Shown: positions 11,596-22,208 of the stretch, piece by piece
Layout: the number at the start of each line of letters is the position of its first letter
How positions within the stretch are numbered: position 1 is the stretch's first letter
Origin: Stipa capillata
Taxonomy: Eukaryota; Streptophyta; Magnoliopsida; Poales; Poaceae
DNA: 64,000 nt
Direction: 5' to 3'
NCBI GenBank assembly: GCA_019208055.1
Contig: JAGXJF010003911.1
Coordinates: 372,001-436,000, forward strand
Notes under the pieces: generated by a model
What the model was told of the DNA's origin: nothing
Seen by the model: only the letters and a program-made list of their open reading frames with translations
Database searches by the model: none
Program-made: the position numbers and the translations under genes

Positions 11596-12567
11596 GATTT
11601 TGGTACAATCTTGGTTGGGTTATTGCATCTTACTCGGTTGACTAAGCCTTCTGATGCAGCATGGGCCACTAGCCCACCAACCAAACAAGTTAGTTGTATG
11701 TATGCAGCATGACAAACTACGAATATTCTTCTCTCCAAAATAAAAACTACGAGTATACATGCTAAAAATACTAAAAAGTACACAATATACATGCATCTAA
11801 CTAAACAAGTGCTCAACTATAACACTAACCTCCTCCCAGAAAAAGACCATAACTTTAACCTACATACGTGCGGGACGCAAATCGTCTGCCGTTGCTATTG
11901 TAAAGGCACAGGAGTGCCGTTGTAGAATCACAGCCAAGCCCAGCAAAGGACCAGTGCACACGAGGTCGCCTAGCCGAGAAAAACACCGACAACTCCTTTT
12001 CTCATTTCTATCGTCGTATTCACTTCCCCACACATGGTTCTCACTGTCTCCAGAAGGACCACATCGGCGTCCGATTCGCCGCGGCGGCCGTAGTTTGCTC
12101 CCTGAGCTCACCCTATTTTGCCTCTCGTAGGTATGTGCTCCCTGCTTTAGTAAGAGGACGCAACATCAGCTCTAGTGGGGAGGGCACGGGCGGCGAGGAG
12201 ATTCAGCGGCAGCGGGTGACGACTGACGAGTGAGCACGGGCAGCGAGAAACTTTGGCAACAGGGAGTGAGCACGGGGGCGGCGACAGCAGATGAGCACGG
12301 GCCCCGGGAAGCTTCGGCGGCAGCGAGTAAGCTCGGGCAGCGGCGGCAGCGGGTGAGCACGGGCGTGAGCGAGCTGGTTGCGACTCGCGAGCGACGGAGC
12401 GACTGCGGCTGCGAGCGTGCTCTGTTGCCGCAGTCGGCCTGGCAACACCGGCGAGCAACAAACACATGTGCGTAGTCCTCATTTGCACATGTTATGTTTA
12501 GTACATGAGTGAATCAATTCAATAAAGGTGCTATAGAATGTTTAACGTGCTGATCATCACATAACTG
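11596..12567. other. Intergenic with GC-rich low-complexity block
   Basis: 11596-12080 is AT-rich without a gene. 12170-12470 is a GC-rich block with repeated GTGAGCACGGGC / GGCAGCGGGTGAGCACGGG units. It is open in several frames on both strands at once, which is typical of low-complexity sequence rather than a gene. Confidence 0.5.
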
Positions 12568-12685
12568 TAGCTTCGTTTACCTAGAAATATTTAGACAAAT
12601 ACTCTGTCCTTACATTACCACCATGATAGCTTCGTTTACCTAAAAATATTTAGACAAAGACTCTGTCCTTACATTACCACCATGA
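12568..12685 (+). repeat. 59-bp tandem duplication
   Basis: The unit beginning TAGCTTCGTTTACCTA and ending TTACCACCATGA occurs at 12568-12626 and 12627-12685 with very few differences. It is a local duplication in otherwise unremarkable sequence. Confidence 0.85.
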
Positions 12686-13191
12686 TAACCCCGAACTTAT
12701 ATGCTATATAGTTTAAATCTGTAAGAAAGAATACAAAGAATACTAAAGCTTGCTCATCATAGCATTTGGCCATCATTTGTCTCTGTTTCCAAATGAACCT
12801 TTGGAGTGTAGTCCATTACCACCATGATAATCCTGCATGTGGAGATGCTATGAGATTCATATGCAAACAGAAAAGGGTGGAAGAATCTGAACCTGAACAA
12901 AATTTATACTAGCTGTACCATCAACAGTTGCATATAGCTACCACTGGATTCATTTTCTTGAAACACTTGGTTGTTACCCTCAGTTCCATTTTCAACAGAT
13001 GGTTGATTGTGGGTTGTTTGCTCTCACCGTCGTCCTGGTAAATGATAGTTATTTGAAGCAAAAATCAACACTCTCACCCAATGAGAAAGCCATGTTCATT
13101 TCACTAGTTTTTAGTGAGTACCAAACTGTACCTTTGATGTGTTTGTACTTGCTTGTTTTCTCTTCTTGCTATGCATTTTTTCAACCCACTC
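12686..13191. other. Intergenic, no gene seen
   Basis: Sequence downstream (in minus-strand sense) of the FAR1-like fragment. It contains a third partial copy of the phrase ATTACCACCATGATAA near 12815, so the small repeat family is a little wider than the tandem pair. Confidence 0.4.
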
Positions 13192-14065
13192 TCAATTTCG
13201 CCTTGATGCACTCTTCTGGACCTTTCTTTTCTTTAGACCAACAGCGTGTGGCAAATTCTCTGGTACTTCAGAAACCATGTGGACCTCATTCTGATTAGTA
13301 GTACCAACTGCAGATTCTTTAATTTTTTCTTCCACTTCACTAAAAATGATATCAAGTGCACTATCAACTAGTGGGAAGCATTCGTCGTAATCAGCATCTC
13401 GAGAGGCCAGATGGATGAACTTGTGCGAAAGAAACTTGTAACGCCGCAAAGCTTCTAACTAAGGATTTTCTAAGACATTCCTCCCATTAATGTCTTCAAC
13501 AGTTTTGCTTCTCACCCCTCTTGTCCATCTCTTCAGAATATATTGCTCCTGTAATTGCTTAATGTTCATCAAATCAAGAACTTTCAATGCATGGCAAATA
13601 TTATTCCAATTCTCTCAAATAGGCGGCAAGCGCATGAACGGTTTGTTCTGAAATATTACTTTGAACAGTTTGCTCTTCTTCGAAAGAAGATTCTTCGCCA
13701 AATGCTTCAATTCCAACAATGTGTTCATTACTGTTAATTGATGACCTTGCATATGTTGGCATAGATCTTTCATACTCACGTTGAAAAGCTTCAAATATTG
13801 AAGGTGTATAAATCTTGCTTGCTTGCAACAACATAGGTGTCCTCATCTTGAGCCGTGGTAACTTTTTCCTCGAGTCATATTCAGAATCTAACTCTTTGTC
13901 CCTCTTTTCTTGGACGGCCCTCTCAAAGTGCTTGAAAAACCGAAGAATATCCAATTCTATGTTCAAATGGCATTTCAAGTTATTGTTGAATCTCTCACTC
14001 AATTATGTGCTCCGCATTCCCAATATAAATACACCCTTCATATAGGATTCAACCCACTTCATTTT
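13192..14065 (-). pseudogene. FAR1/FHY3-family (MULE-derived) C-terminal fragment
   Basis: Read on the minus strand from 14065, the translation matches the C-terminal half of FAR1-RELATED SEQUENCE proteins, transcription factors descended from Mutator transposases. Visible blocks include VESYMKGVFILGMRST, then LDILRFFKHFERAVQ, ASKIYTPSIFEAFQREYE, HALKVLDLMNIK, LKRWTRGVRSKTV and HKFIHLASRDADYDECF. It is broken: an in-frame TAA just before LSERFNNNLK (near 14000), a frame change near 13601 where the SWIM-type zinc finger should be, and a stop after VLENP near 13450. The DNA-binding N-terminus and most of the MULE domain are missing. It is a decayed fragment rather than a working gene. Confidence 0.75.
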
Positions 14066-14799
14066 TAGACACCCAGACAGAAGGTGGACATGGTAACCGT
14101 CTCAAGGGAAGCAAGGGCTAAGATGTTGCAACGGCACACCTGTGCCTTTACGGTAGCAACGGCAGGTGACTCGCTTCGATGCGTGCGCAGCAAATAAGTT
14201 CACCAGTTTATCTAAAAAAAAGTTCAGCTAGCTCGGATTTCGTCCAGCAGACCAAACACATGACCGAGCACTAGTGATGATTTGGATGTGCTCCGACGGT
14301 GCATGGCACGTGCACCCTAGGGGCATTATCGTGCTGATCGCTCTTGTCCAGCGGCATCAGCAGGAGCTCCGTGGCTCCCAGGTGGACGCGCGCTGGTGCC
14401 CTCCGCCTTGTCGTGCACGAGGCTGATGAGCCTTGCGGCGTCCTGGAGCAGGCCCAGCGTGCGTCGCATGTCAGGTCAGCTAGGCCGCTAGGGTCCAGTC
14501 GCGGCGAGCTCGACAGAGACCTTCGTCGCGGCGGTGAATGCCAATGGATTGAACGCGTCCCAACGCATCGACTTGGCCGAGCGGCGCGCAGCAAGCAGCG
14601 GACACACGCAGCACCGGCGGCAAGCGGGAGGCGAACAACACAGCTCGGCAGCGCGATGCGGAAAATGATAAGAAGACACGGGCTCGCATTCGTCCGAGGA
14701 GAACGGAGGCGAACGTTTGGGCTAACTGGCATAGTGTCGCCAGGTGGTCGCTGTATCATTGTCTTCACTCGACGGAAAAGAAGTTTCAAGGCGAGCATA
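14066..14799. other. GC-rich stretch with uncertain minus-strand remnants
   Basis: From about 14271 both strands are open for hundreds of bases because of high GC. Minus-strand pieces in shifting frames (for example RRTLGLLQDAARLISLVHD near 14450) could be the downstream part of the decayed gene fragment at 14800-15180. I cannot assign a family. 14066-14270 holds nothing recognised. Confidence 0.35.
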
Positions 14800-15180
14800 T
14801 CAGATCCTAAACATGCACCAGTTGAAGTCTCTCGATTCCCTGGGCACCGTGTAGGAGCGAATGCGGCGCGCCGTGGCGTGCAGTCCCCCGTCGTTGTCGT
14901 ACCGGAGCCTAAATGTCGTCGCGTAAAACTGGTAGCGCGAGTCGAGGACGTCCGCGGGCACGCCTTTCCGCGACCGATGCTCGACGAGGCAGAACTTGCC
15001 GCGTCCCATGCGCGTGAGCGCGACGGCCCTGGTCCTCTCACTGTCCTCGCAGACCATCTTCTCCTTGACGAGCTTCCAGGCCGGCGGCGGCCGTCTCCCG
15101 CCGTCCTTGTCGTCGCCGGCGGGCACAACGTCGCAGGAGGGGGCATCGCCACCCTGACATTAAGCCATGGATCGACGAGT
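14800..15180 (-). pseudogene. Fragment of a grass multigene-family protein (unnamed)
   Basis: On the minus strand a 108-residue open frame (15126 to 14800) has a protein-like composition with blocks such as GRRPPPAWKLVKEKMV, GKFCLVEHRS and YATTFRLRYDNDGGL. It resembles the C-terminal part of a large rice family of F-box/kelch-like or DUF-type proteins, but I cannot name it firmly. The preceding sequence (15251-15130) continues in a different frame (HIVLVDPWLNVRVAMPPPAT), pointing to a frameshift. No F-box or start region is present. The long plus-strand frame opposite it (14344-15342) is considered a shadow. Confidence 0.35.
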
Positions 15181-15251
15181 ACGATATGGCACACGGTTAT
15201 GGGCCCGGATGCCACGTCACCTCCATCTCCATGTAGTATTTTCCTCTCCAA

Positions 15252-15711
15252 AAAAAATCTTCATGGATTAGTATTTATAGCAGCCAACTGTCTTGCCATA
15301 GTGGCAAAGCCCTCTAGTAAAACTAGATTCAGACGAATGTAGAACCGGTAATGAGGGTTTTATATCCATGTGTAAGTTGCATAAACAGTAAAGTGCACTT
15401 TGGATTAGGTAAAATGTCACGCGTTGCGCTTCGTATCGCCTTTTGTGAAATCGTGCACATAACACTAGTGCACCCAAAATAATATTGCGCTTTTGGATTA
15501 GGTTCCGTTACACACGGTGAGAATTAATGGGGGTGCTCCACATGGGCCCCACGTGTTAGTGGAATGATAATTAACACTAATGTCTAATTTCTTTTTGAAT
15601 CTTATACCTCTATTTTGAAAAAAAAATGGACATTAAATTATTGATTCTTTTTCGAAAACAAAATTTTCATCACTGGCAGTACAAATCAGTGTTACAGCTA
15701 ACAGTGGTCAC
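15252..15711. other. Intergenic, nothing recognised
   Basis: AT-rich sequence with no coding frame or repeat that I can support. Confidence 0.5.
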
Positions 15712-15713
15712 TA

Positions 15714-15956
15714 CTCCCTCCGTCTCATAATGTAAGGTACATTTTGATTAATTGGTTAAAATAAGGTTTTGACCAATACTTACTCCATTAACATATGATT
15801 TATGTGACATAAAATTGATATCATTAGATTTTTATTCGAATGCATTTATTTATGATTGTGATTTGTATCATATAAATCTATATTAATAAAATAATTGATG
15901 ATCAAAGTCTTATCTTAACTAATCAAAATACGTCTTATATTATAGGATGGAAGGAG
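15714..15956. mobile_element. Stowaway-like MITE
   Basis: The left end CTCCCTCCGTCTCATAATGT and the right end ATTATAGGATGGAAGGAG are imperfect inverse copies of the classical Stowaway terminus CTCCCTCCGTCCC. The element is about 243 bp, AT-rich inside, with inverted internal sequence such as TTGATTAATTGG and AACTAATCAAAA. TA precedes the left end (15712-15713); the right flank reads CA, so one copy of the TA duplication appears mutated. Confidence 0.8.
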
Positions 15957-16039
15957 CAGTAACTAGTGAACTTAGGGATGAATGCTAGAGGGACCCAAAT
16001 GAGCCTTTTGGTTCCTGATGAGCCAGTCTTCCCGTACGT

Positions 16040-16281
16040 GCTTCTTTTCTGTTTCTCGTCAGATCTGTACTACAAGAGACTGTTAGATTGTAGACTGCTG
16101 GGCAATGTAATGGAACTATGGAACGATACTCGTTCTAGCAATGTACATTAAGGTAAATTGGCTTCTTTTCTGTTTCTCGTCAGATCTGTACTACAAGAGA
16201 CTGTTAGATTATAGACTGCTGGGCAATGTAATGGAACTATGGAACGATACTCGTTCTAGCAATGTACATTAAGGTAAATTG
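16040..16281 (+). repeat. 121-bp tandem duplication
   Basis: The unit starting GCTTCTTTTCTGTTTCTCG is present at 16040-16160 and 16161-16281. I see a single difference (GATTGTAG versus GATTATAG), so the duplication is recent. It does not lie in a recognised gene. Confidence 0.95.
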
Positions 16282-17479
16282 GACATGCGACATTCTGTCA
16301 GAGCTCAGAAGGCTGTGAGTAGAGCAACACAAACCTAAATTTGGTAAAATCTGAGATTTGACACACACGCAATAGATCCTAATCAGTGCAGTTGTGCAAA
16401 TATTCAGAAAGTTCAGCTGGAGTAGAAAGCATTCCAATCAAATGATGCGAAACAACAATGATATCTCAGCTAAAAGAGGTTGCCAAAAGTGAAACGGAGG
16501 ACGGAAAGAAGTACGGTCATCACTCCCTGGGACCCCAGAAATGACGGATCAAACCATCTCGAGATTCCTCACTCTCCTTTTCGTTTTCTTGCTTGGCCTC
16601 TACGTGATCTTTTCATTTGATGCGGTTCGTAATCCGTGCTTCAGCGATGGATGATTAACCATGATCAAAGTAATGCTAATTAAGATGATGCGTTGTAGTA
16701 TTGATGTGATGATCAATCTGACCCAGCTAACCATGGGCACAACTTTTGCTGCAATTAAATATATATAGTACAGGGGTGTTGAGGTACTAGCTTTCGGCAC
16801 ATTACCTTTTTCATTCTTGGTCTTATTTTCTTCATCCTGTAGCATTAAAGACTTGTTCTGCGGGGACAGCTATAATCAACTAAAATTCTAGAGCAATCCT
16901 ATACGAGACGAGGTATCAACCAGATCTGTATCTAAACGACGTGCAATACAATTCGCGCTCGCATTCGGAGATTGATATGGATCGATATCCGATGCCATGG
17001 TGGTTGATTCATGTCTTCGCAACCTGAGTTACCGGCTGGTTTGCAAGCATGAAGGTGGCTGCGCACCTATTTAATTGGACTTGGAGCACACCCCATCACA
17101 GATAAATTTCCGTCTACGTGCAAAGCATGTACTAGTACCTATGCGTGCGCGTATGTACTATGCCATGATTCAGCTGTAGTCAACGGTGAATTGCCACTTC
17201 ATGTACGACTGCGCACGATTTGTAGAACCAATTGAGATTTGGTGCTAACATGCTAGCTTGATGGTTACGGACACATGCTCCGACAGAAAACAAAACAAAG
17301 TCGGTAACTCCTCATCTAAGCCATTCCTTGTTTGATCGGACGGTGGGTCGCCTCCACTCCGCCTACTCCTGTTCCTCTCTATGTCACGTTTTCCATATTG
17401 GTGCCTGACTCGTTCTATATTTGCTCAACTGTGTGCTGGCCAAATCAAAACTAATTAGAGGTTTTGGTCAGCGATCAAC
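16282..17479. other. Intergenic, no gene seen
   Basis: Mixed-composition sequence with only short open frames (for example 16600-16845 on the minus strand) lacking domains. No repeats or terminal inverted repeats recognised. Confidence 0.5.
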
Positions 17480-18742
17480 GTATCTCACTATGTTGGTTCC
17501 ATCAATAAACAGTATGCCCAGTTACATTATCAAACATTTTTCAATGCTACAAAAATCATGTTTCAAACGGTTTAGAATCATCACTCTGGCGGTTTTGTCC
17601 ACCGTTAAAAAATATATGTAAGATAATCGACACTTATCTTGAACGGTTCAACAATCTTCTGGATTTAAGACATATCCGAGATGATTATGTTTTTAAAACC
17701 GTCTTAAGTGTATATGTCATCGGAGACAGCTTTCTTCTCTCAACCATCTGGGATGCACATATCATCCCAAACAATTATTTTTATTGAACCGTTTAGGATG
17801 ATATGTACATCCTAGATGGTTCAGTTTGAACCGCATGAGACTATTTTTGGAATAACGCTATGATTATTGATATCCCAGATAGTTTCTTCTGTCTCAACTA
17901 TCTATGATATATATATTAGAAGGTTTAATTTTTATTTTTCTTGGCTAGTCTCAGGATTTGCTAGCCATGCCCTCTGAAACTTCACAGAATATATATATTC
18001 ATATTCACAGCTAGACATTCACATTTACAGCAAATCAACTGAAATGATAAGAACAAGCTAACAGTACGAAGAACACATTAACATCTCCATCAATATCTGC
18101 ATAAGTACAACAAACTAACTTCTAAATATCCATGTTTTGACAACCAATCATTTTAGTTCATGCATGATACTCGCTCTTGGCATTGAGTACATAGTTAATG
18201 AAGAATAAGATGAATTGCACTCTAATCTCCGCGAGCTCGACCTTGGTCATTGTCTTTGTTTCCATTTTAATCCCAACCTGTATCAAATAAGATTAAATTC
18301 ATGCATATATGTAAGAACATATGTATGAAGAAATAGTTGTACGAAGAACAAACATTATCATCTTGGGTCCTTGAAGACATCATGGGCAGCCCGGATGTGG
18401 TGGCAAACATAGTACCCATAAAGGTTGGTTCTCTTTGGTTGCTAGTGGTACTGCAAAGAGAAAGTGTATTAGTTCTAGAGGGGATTATTATGAAGTAAAC
18501 ATGATGATATATAGTATTCTATACTTAGGGAAGACCTTGAAATTGAAATCGCGTGTCAATTTTTCATGGCTTGCTGGATCTTCGTTCCCCCACATTCCAC
18601 GTAAGTGGCAAATGACCCCTGTGTTTCAAAACTTTTTAGGCAATTAGTTAATAAATAAATAAACAATAACGTAATAAGGAAATATGTTAATTAATGACCT
18701 ATCAATTAACTCGCTGATACGCATGAAGTCATGCTTGACACG
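17480..18742 (-). mobile_element. CACTA (En/Spm) remnant, 3' part of minus-strand gene and subterminal repeats
   Basis: Minus-strand translation gives the C-terminal part of the Ulp1-like (C48-type) protein carried by many grass CACTA elements: RGMWGNEDPASHEKLTRDF near 18600 and LYGYYVCHHIRAAHDVFK near 18390. The latter carries the Cys-containing GYYVC motif of this group. Downstream (17500-17900), variants of AACCGTTTAGGATGATAT and ATCATCCCAAAC recur in both orientations, like CACTA subterminal repeats. I could not identify a convincing CACTA terminus. The gene is interrupted by the hAT element at 18751-22200 and continues at 22209. Confidence 0.6.
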
Positions 18743-18750
18743 CTTATATG
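18743..18750. other. hAT target-site duplication (left copy)
   Basis: CTTATATG immediately before the hAT left terminus. The identical octamer lies at 22201-22208 right after the other terminus. Confidence 0.95.
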
Positions 18751-21700
18751 CAGGGATGAAGCTAGAAAAAATGGGCACTGGTGTCAACAGCTGCCCACTA
18801 TAGGACGGACTATGGCATGGCAATATAAATAACATCCGAGGGCAATATAAAGAGTGAAAATATGCAACGAGCCAAAGATATAATTGTTATTATATTAGAA
18901 AGATTGTCATACCGAGCATTGGTTGAGCGAAGTCATAAAACCACTTGTTTACATATTCAAAAAAAATAAGCAAAAAAAATGACTTCAGAGCATTTCATTT
19001 GTAACTTCCTGGAAAGGATGAACAAAAGAAACATATTATATTCACAACAATGGTACGAAACGAATAATACAGAAAATAAATATCATTAAGCAAGTGAGAC
19101 TCACATTTTACAACTTCCCTTCTTGATCTTTTATCTTCTTAAATAGATCAATCACGGCATCATTCGTAATGGTAGAAAATATATCTTTCTCCACATAGCA
19201 AATCAGGCAATCACTCATGAACTGGTCACCCATTTTGTTACGCAAAACACTCTTGACAATATTCATTTTTATTGCTGAAAAACATCTCTCCACTGACGCC
19301 GTGGCAACAGGCAAAATTAGCACCAACTTTAGAAGTTGATACACCAAAGGAAAAGCAAGATGCTTCTTAGTGTCCACCAACACTTTAGCAAGATCAGCAA
19401 TGCCATCCAAATTGGCAAATCTTTCGTCCGCTCGGACATTGTCAATGTAAATCCGAAGCTCATGACCAAGATCCATCAATTGTGCTGAATCGAAATCATC
19501 AGGATAAAACTCAGCTAGCTTCAATATACTCTCCAAGTTAAAAGAAGCAAAAGAGTTTTTTGGGTTGAAAGAAGCCATATGAGTAAGCAATGCAGAATTT
19601 ACTTCATTGAATCTGTCATCGAACTCTCAAAGTTGCCAATCAATAACAGAGTTAAGACACTCTATTTGGTAATGATGGAGGTTTGTTATATTGGTTCTTT
19701 TTCGTGGTTTATGCCAATTGACATATTCATCATGCATGCTTAGTTTAGGAATGTCATGTTCTTCACAGAATGAATATACCTTCTCAAGAAGTGATTCCCA
19801 TCCATTATCTCTTAGCTGCTGCAGATCATTCCTTGTTGACTTCACACATGACATAGCATTCAAGATATCTTGATCCTTTTGTTGCAATGCATGTGACAAA
19901 GTGTTGGCACTCCCTAATATATGGAACATCATGTGCAAATAGAACACAAAATCAAAGGTTCCAAAATATGATAGAAGGTCACATGCTTCACTTTTCTTGG
20001 AATCTTTCTTGCCTTCTTTCGCTACATACTTCAGAACACTGACAATTGATGGGAACAACTGAATTAAGCTTGAGAGGGTTCTATAGTGAGAACCCCAACG
20101 GGTGTCTCCCGCCCCTTGAAGCGATTGATCTTGATTTAGCCCTGTGCCGGTACTAATTCGTCCACTACTTATGGCTTTTTTTTTACATTCTCTCGATTAA
20201 TCTCTCTGATCATGTCTTTTCTTTTGCAAGAAGCTCCAATCACATTAAACAGAAGAGAGATCATGTAAAAGAAATCTGCAATATCTTCATTCTTCTTTGA
20301 AATCGCCACTATAACCAACTGAAGTTGGTGAGCAAAACAATGCACATAATATGCTGACCTGTTCTCTTCCAGAATTTTAGCTTTCAAACCATTGAACTCA
20401 CCCCGCATATTGCTTGCCCCGTCATAGCATTGCCCTCTAACCTATTTGAAGCTTAATCCAATATCAATAAGCAATTTTTCAAGGGCTGACTTGAGACACG
20501 TTGCTGATGTTTCCTTCACATGTACAACTCCAACTAACCGTTCCAGGATTAGTCCAAGCTTGTTAACATATCTCAAGACAACAGCCATTTGTTCTTTGTC
20601 TGACACATCGGAAGCCTCATCAATCAACAAACTGAAAACATCACCACCGATTTCTTCAAGAATAGAATTCAATGTTATCTGTGCAAAACAAGAGAAAATG
20701 TCATTTTAAGTGCTCAAAGAGATAAATTGCACGAAAAATAAATAAATAATAGCGATGCTAGTTATTTACCTTTGCAAAATAACTCACAATTTCTTTTTGA
20801 ATATTTGGAGACACCCATTTGCAATTTTTTGGAGCATTCTTAAGGACTACCTTTCTTACATCCTCATTTTGATTTGCTAATGTCTATACCAACTTTCGAA
20901 AATTCCCCTTATTTTTTGATTCCTCTGATTCATCATTGCCGCGGAAAGCTAAACCTTGATGTACCAAGTATCTAACCGATTCAACGGAAGTATTCAATCG
21001 AATACGATTTTGCTTTTTTGTGATATTAGTTTGCTTATCGAGGGCAACCTTAATGGACTGATCTTGATTCATTAAAGCATCACATCTTTTAACAGCTACG
21101 TTGTGAAAGCTATTAACATCACCCACATGAGTATCTAGCCTGCTTTTCTTATTCCAACAAGAGAAACCATTAACAACAAATGCATCATTCCCACCTTGGC
21201 CGTCGATGCAATCTCTGAACAGGTAGCAGCACAAGCAAAATGCCTTATGCAACTTATCACTATACTCTAGCCAATGATATTCTTTAAACCATTCTGGATT
21301 AAATCTCCGTTGGAATCCTGCGATGGGCTTCTGTGGATATTTAAAGCCTGGTTGTTGCCTGTAAGGTCCTCTAGTTAAATATCTTCGCCTGATCTCATCT
21401 TGCTTCTTAGGATTCTTAGTGTACTGTGGTATTCTTTTTCAATCAGCTGGATCATAAGGAAGTTCATCTAAATTAATTTCTGTCGGTGCAGTAGTACCAA
21501 TGTTTGATACATGATCTTGTTTAAGTCTAAGTGGCCTTAAAGTCCCTGCTGCATCACACTCTGGTGGTAGTGTTCGTTTCAATAGAAATTTATCCATAAC
21601 CTCCTAGTCCTAGATAAATCAAGGAAGAGAAATTCAAAATTTTAAATTAGGTAAGGTGAGGAATTTCAATCAATCAATTTGTAGATCACAGTATCACATA

Positions 21701-22200
21701 CATGCGCGTCAGTGAGTGCAGTGAGGGCATACCTGGGAAGAGCCGAAGAGGGCACTCGGTGGATTAAAGATCAAAACAAAAGTCAAAAACGGCCGCCGGT
21801 TCGTCGCCATGTAGTTTCACACTGAGGGGAAATTATCGCAGTGTGGCAGCGGGGAATTAGGGATCAACTGGATTGAGTAGGGAGAGGCATGACGTGTGTG
21901 TGTGTGCATGTGCTACTGCGTATAGGAATTAGAAGCTACCGAACAGAGAGCCTGGAGCCAGATCGATGTGCATTGGGCCTTGTGGGCTGTGTGCTGCTAC
22001 CGCTAGTGTTACAAGTTTTCTTTTTTAAGTGACTTTACGGGCTCTAACTTGGCTGAGACTTTGGGCTTCTGCTACTAGGCTGGGCTCAATCATTTTTCTG
22101 ACTGGGGTCAAAGACAAATTTTGTGAACGGCATTAGTTGAAACACTGAACCGCACTGGTGTCAGTTGACACCAGTGGTCACATGTGAGCTCCGTCCCTGC
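18751..22200. mobile_element. hAT transposon, 3450 bp, with intact ends
   Basis: The left end CAGGGATGAAGCT and right end AGCTCCGTCCCTG are inverted copies with two mismatches. Inside both ends the phrase GCACTGGTGTCAAC/GTGTCA recurs. A perfect 8-bp target duplication, CTTATATG, flanks the element. It contains one transposase gene on the minus strand (19108-21598), now broken. It landed inside the Ulp1-like gene of a CACTA element: if the insertion and one duplication copy are disregarded, the CACTA minus-strand reading frame runs straight across the junction. Confidence 0.92.
19108..21598 (-). pseudogene. hAT transposase (TTF zinc finger, DUF4371, hAT dimerisation), disrupted
   Basis: The minus-strand coding region starts with MDKFLLKRTLPPE at about 21598. 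In order it shows a TTF-type zinc-finger region (KAFCLCCYLF), a DUF4371 core (FSLLIDEASDVSDKEQMAVV; CYDGASNMRGEFNGLK; YVHCFAHQLQLV), and a C-terminal hAT dimerisation block (LPVATASVERCFSAIKMNI) near 19300. Such enzymes cut and paste hAT elements. Damage seen: a TGA after PYDPAD near 21440, a TAG after FRKLV near 20886, a TAG after DIGLSFK near 20444, and a frameshift in an A-run near 20174-20181. The protein cannot be made in one piece, so movement of this copy would need help from another element. Family members are known as ZMYM1-like proteins. Confidence 0.88.
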
Positions 22201-22208
22201 TTATATGA

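Noticed and set aside
12147..12488. Ala/Arg-rich frames of 80-113 codons
   Set aside because: Built from GTGAGCACGGG-type repeats and open in at least three frames.
14271..15251. 326-codon open frame on the minus strand as one gene
   Set aside because: Only its first part looks protein-like; the rest is Arg/Ser-rich and the better matching translation shifts frame at about 15130, so it is not a single intact gene.
14344..15342. 332-codon open frame on the plus strand
   Set aside because: It lies opposite a better minus-strand protein-like frame, is Arg-rich, has no domain, and is explained by high GC content.
17480..17500. CACTATGTTGG as a CACTA terminus
   Set aside because: It starts with CACTA but no matching inverted copy or 3-bp TSD was found on the far side, so the element ends remain undefined.
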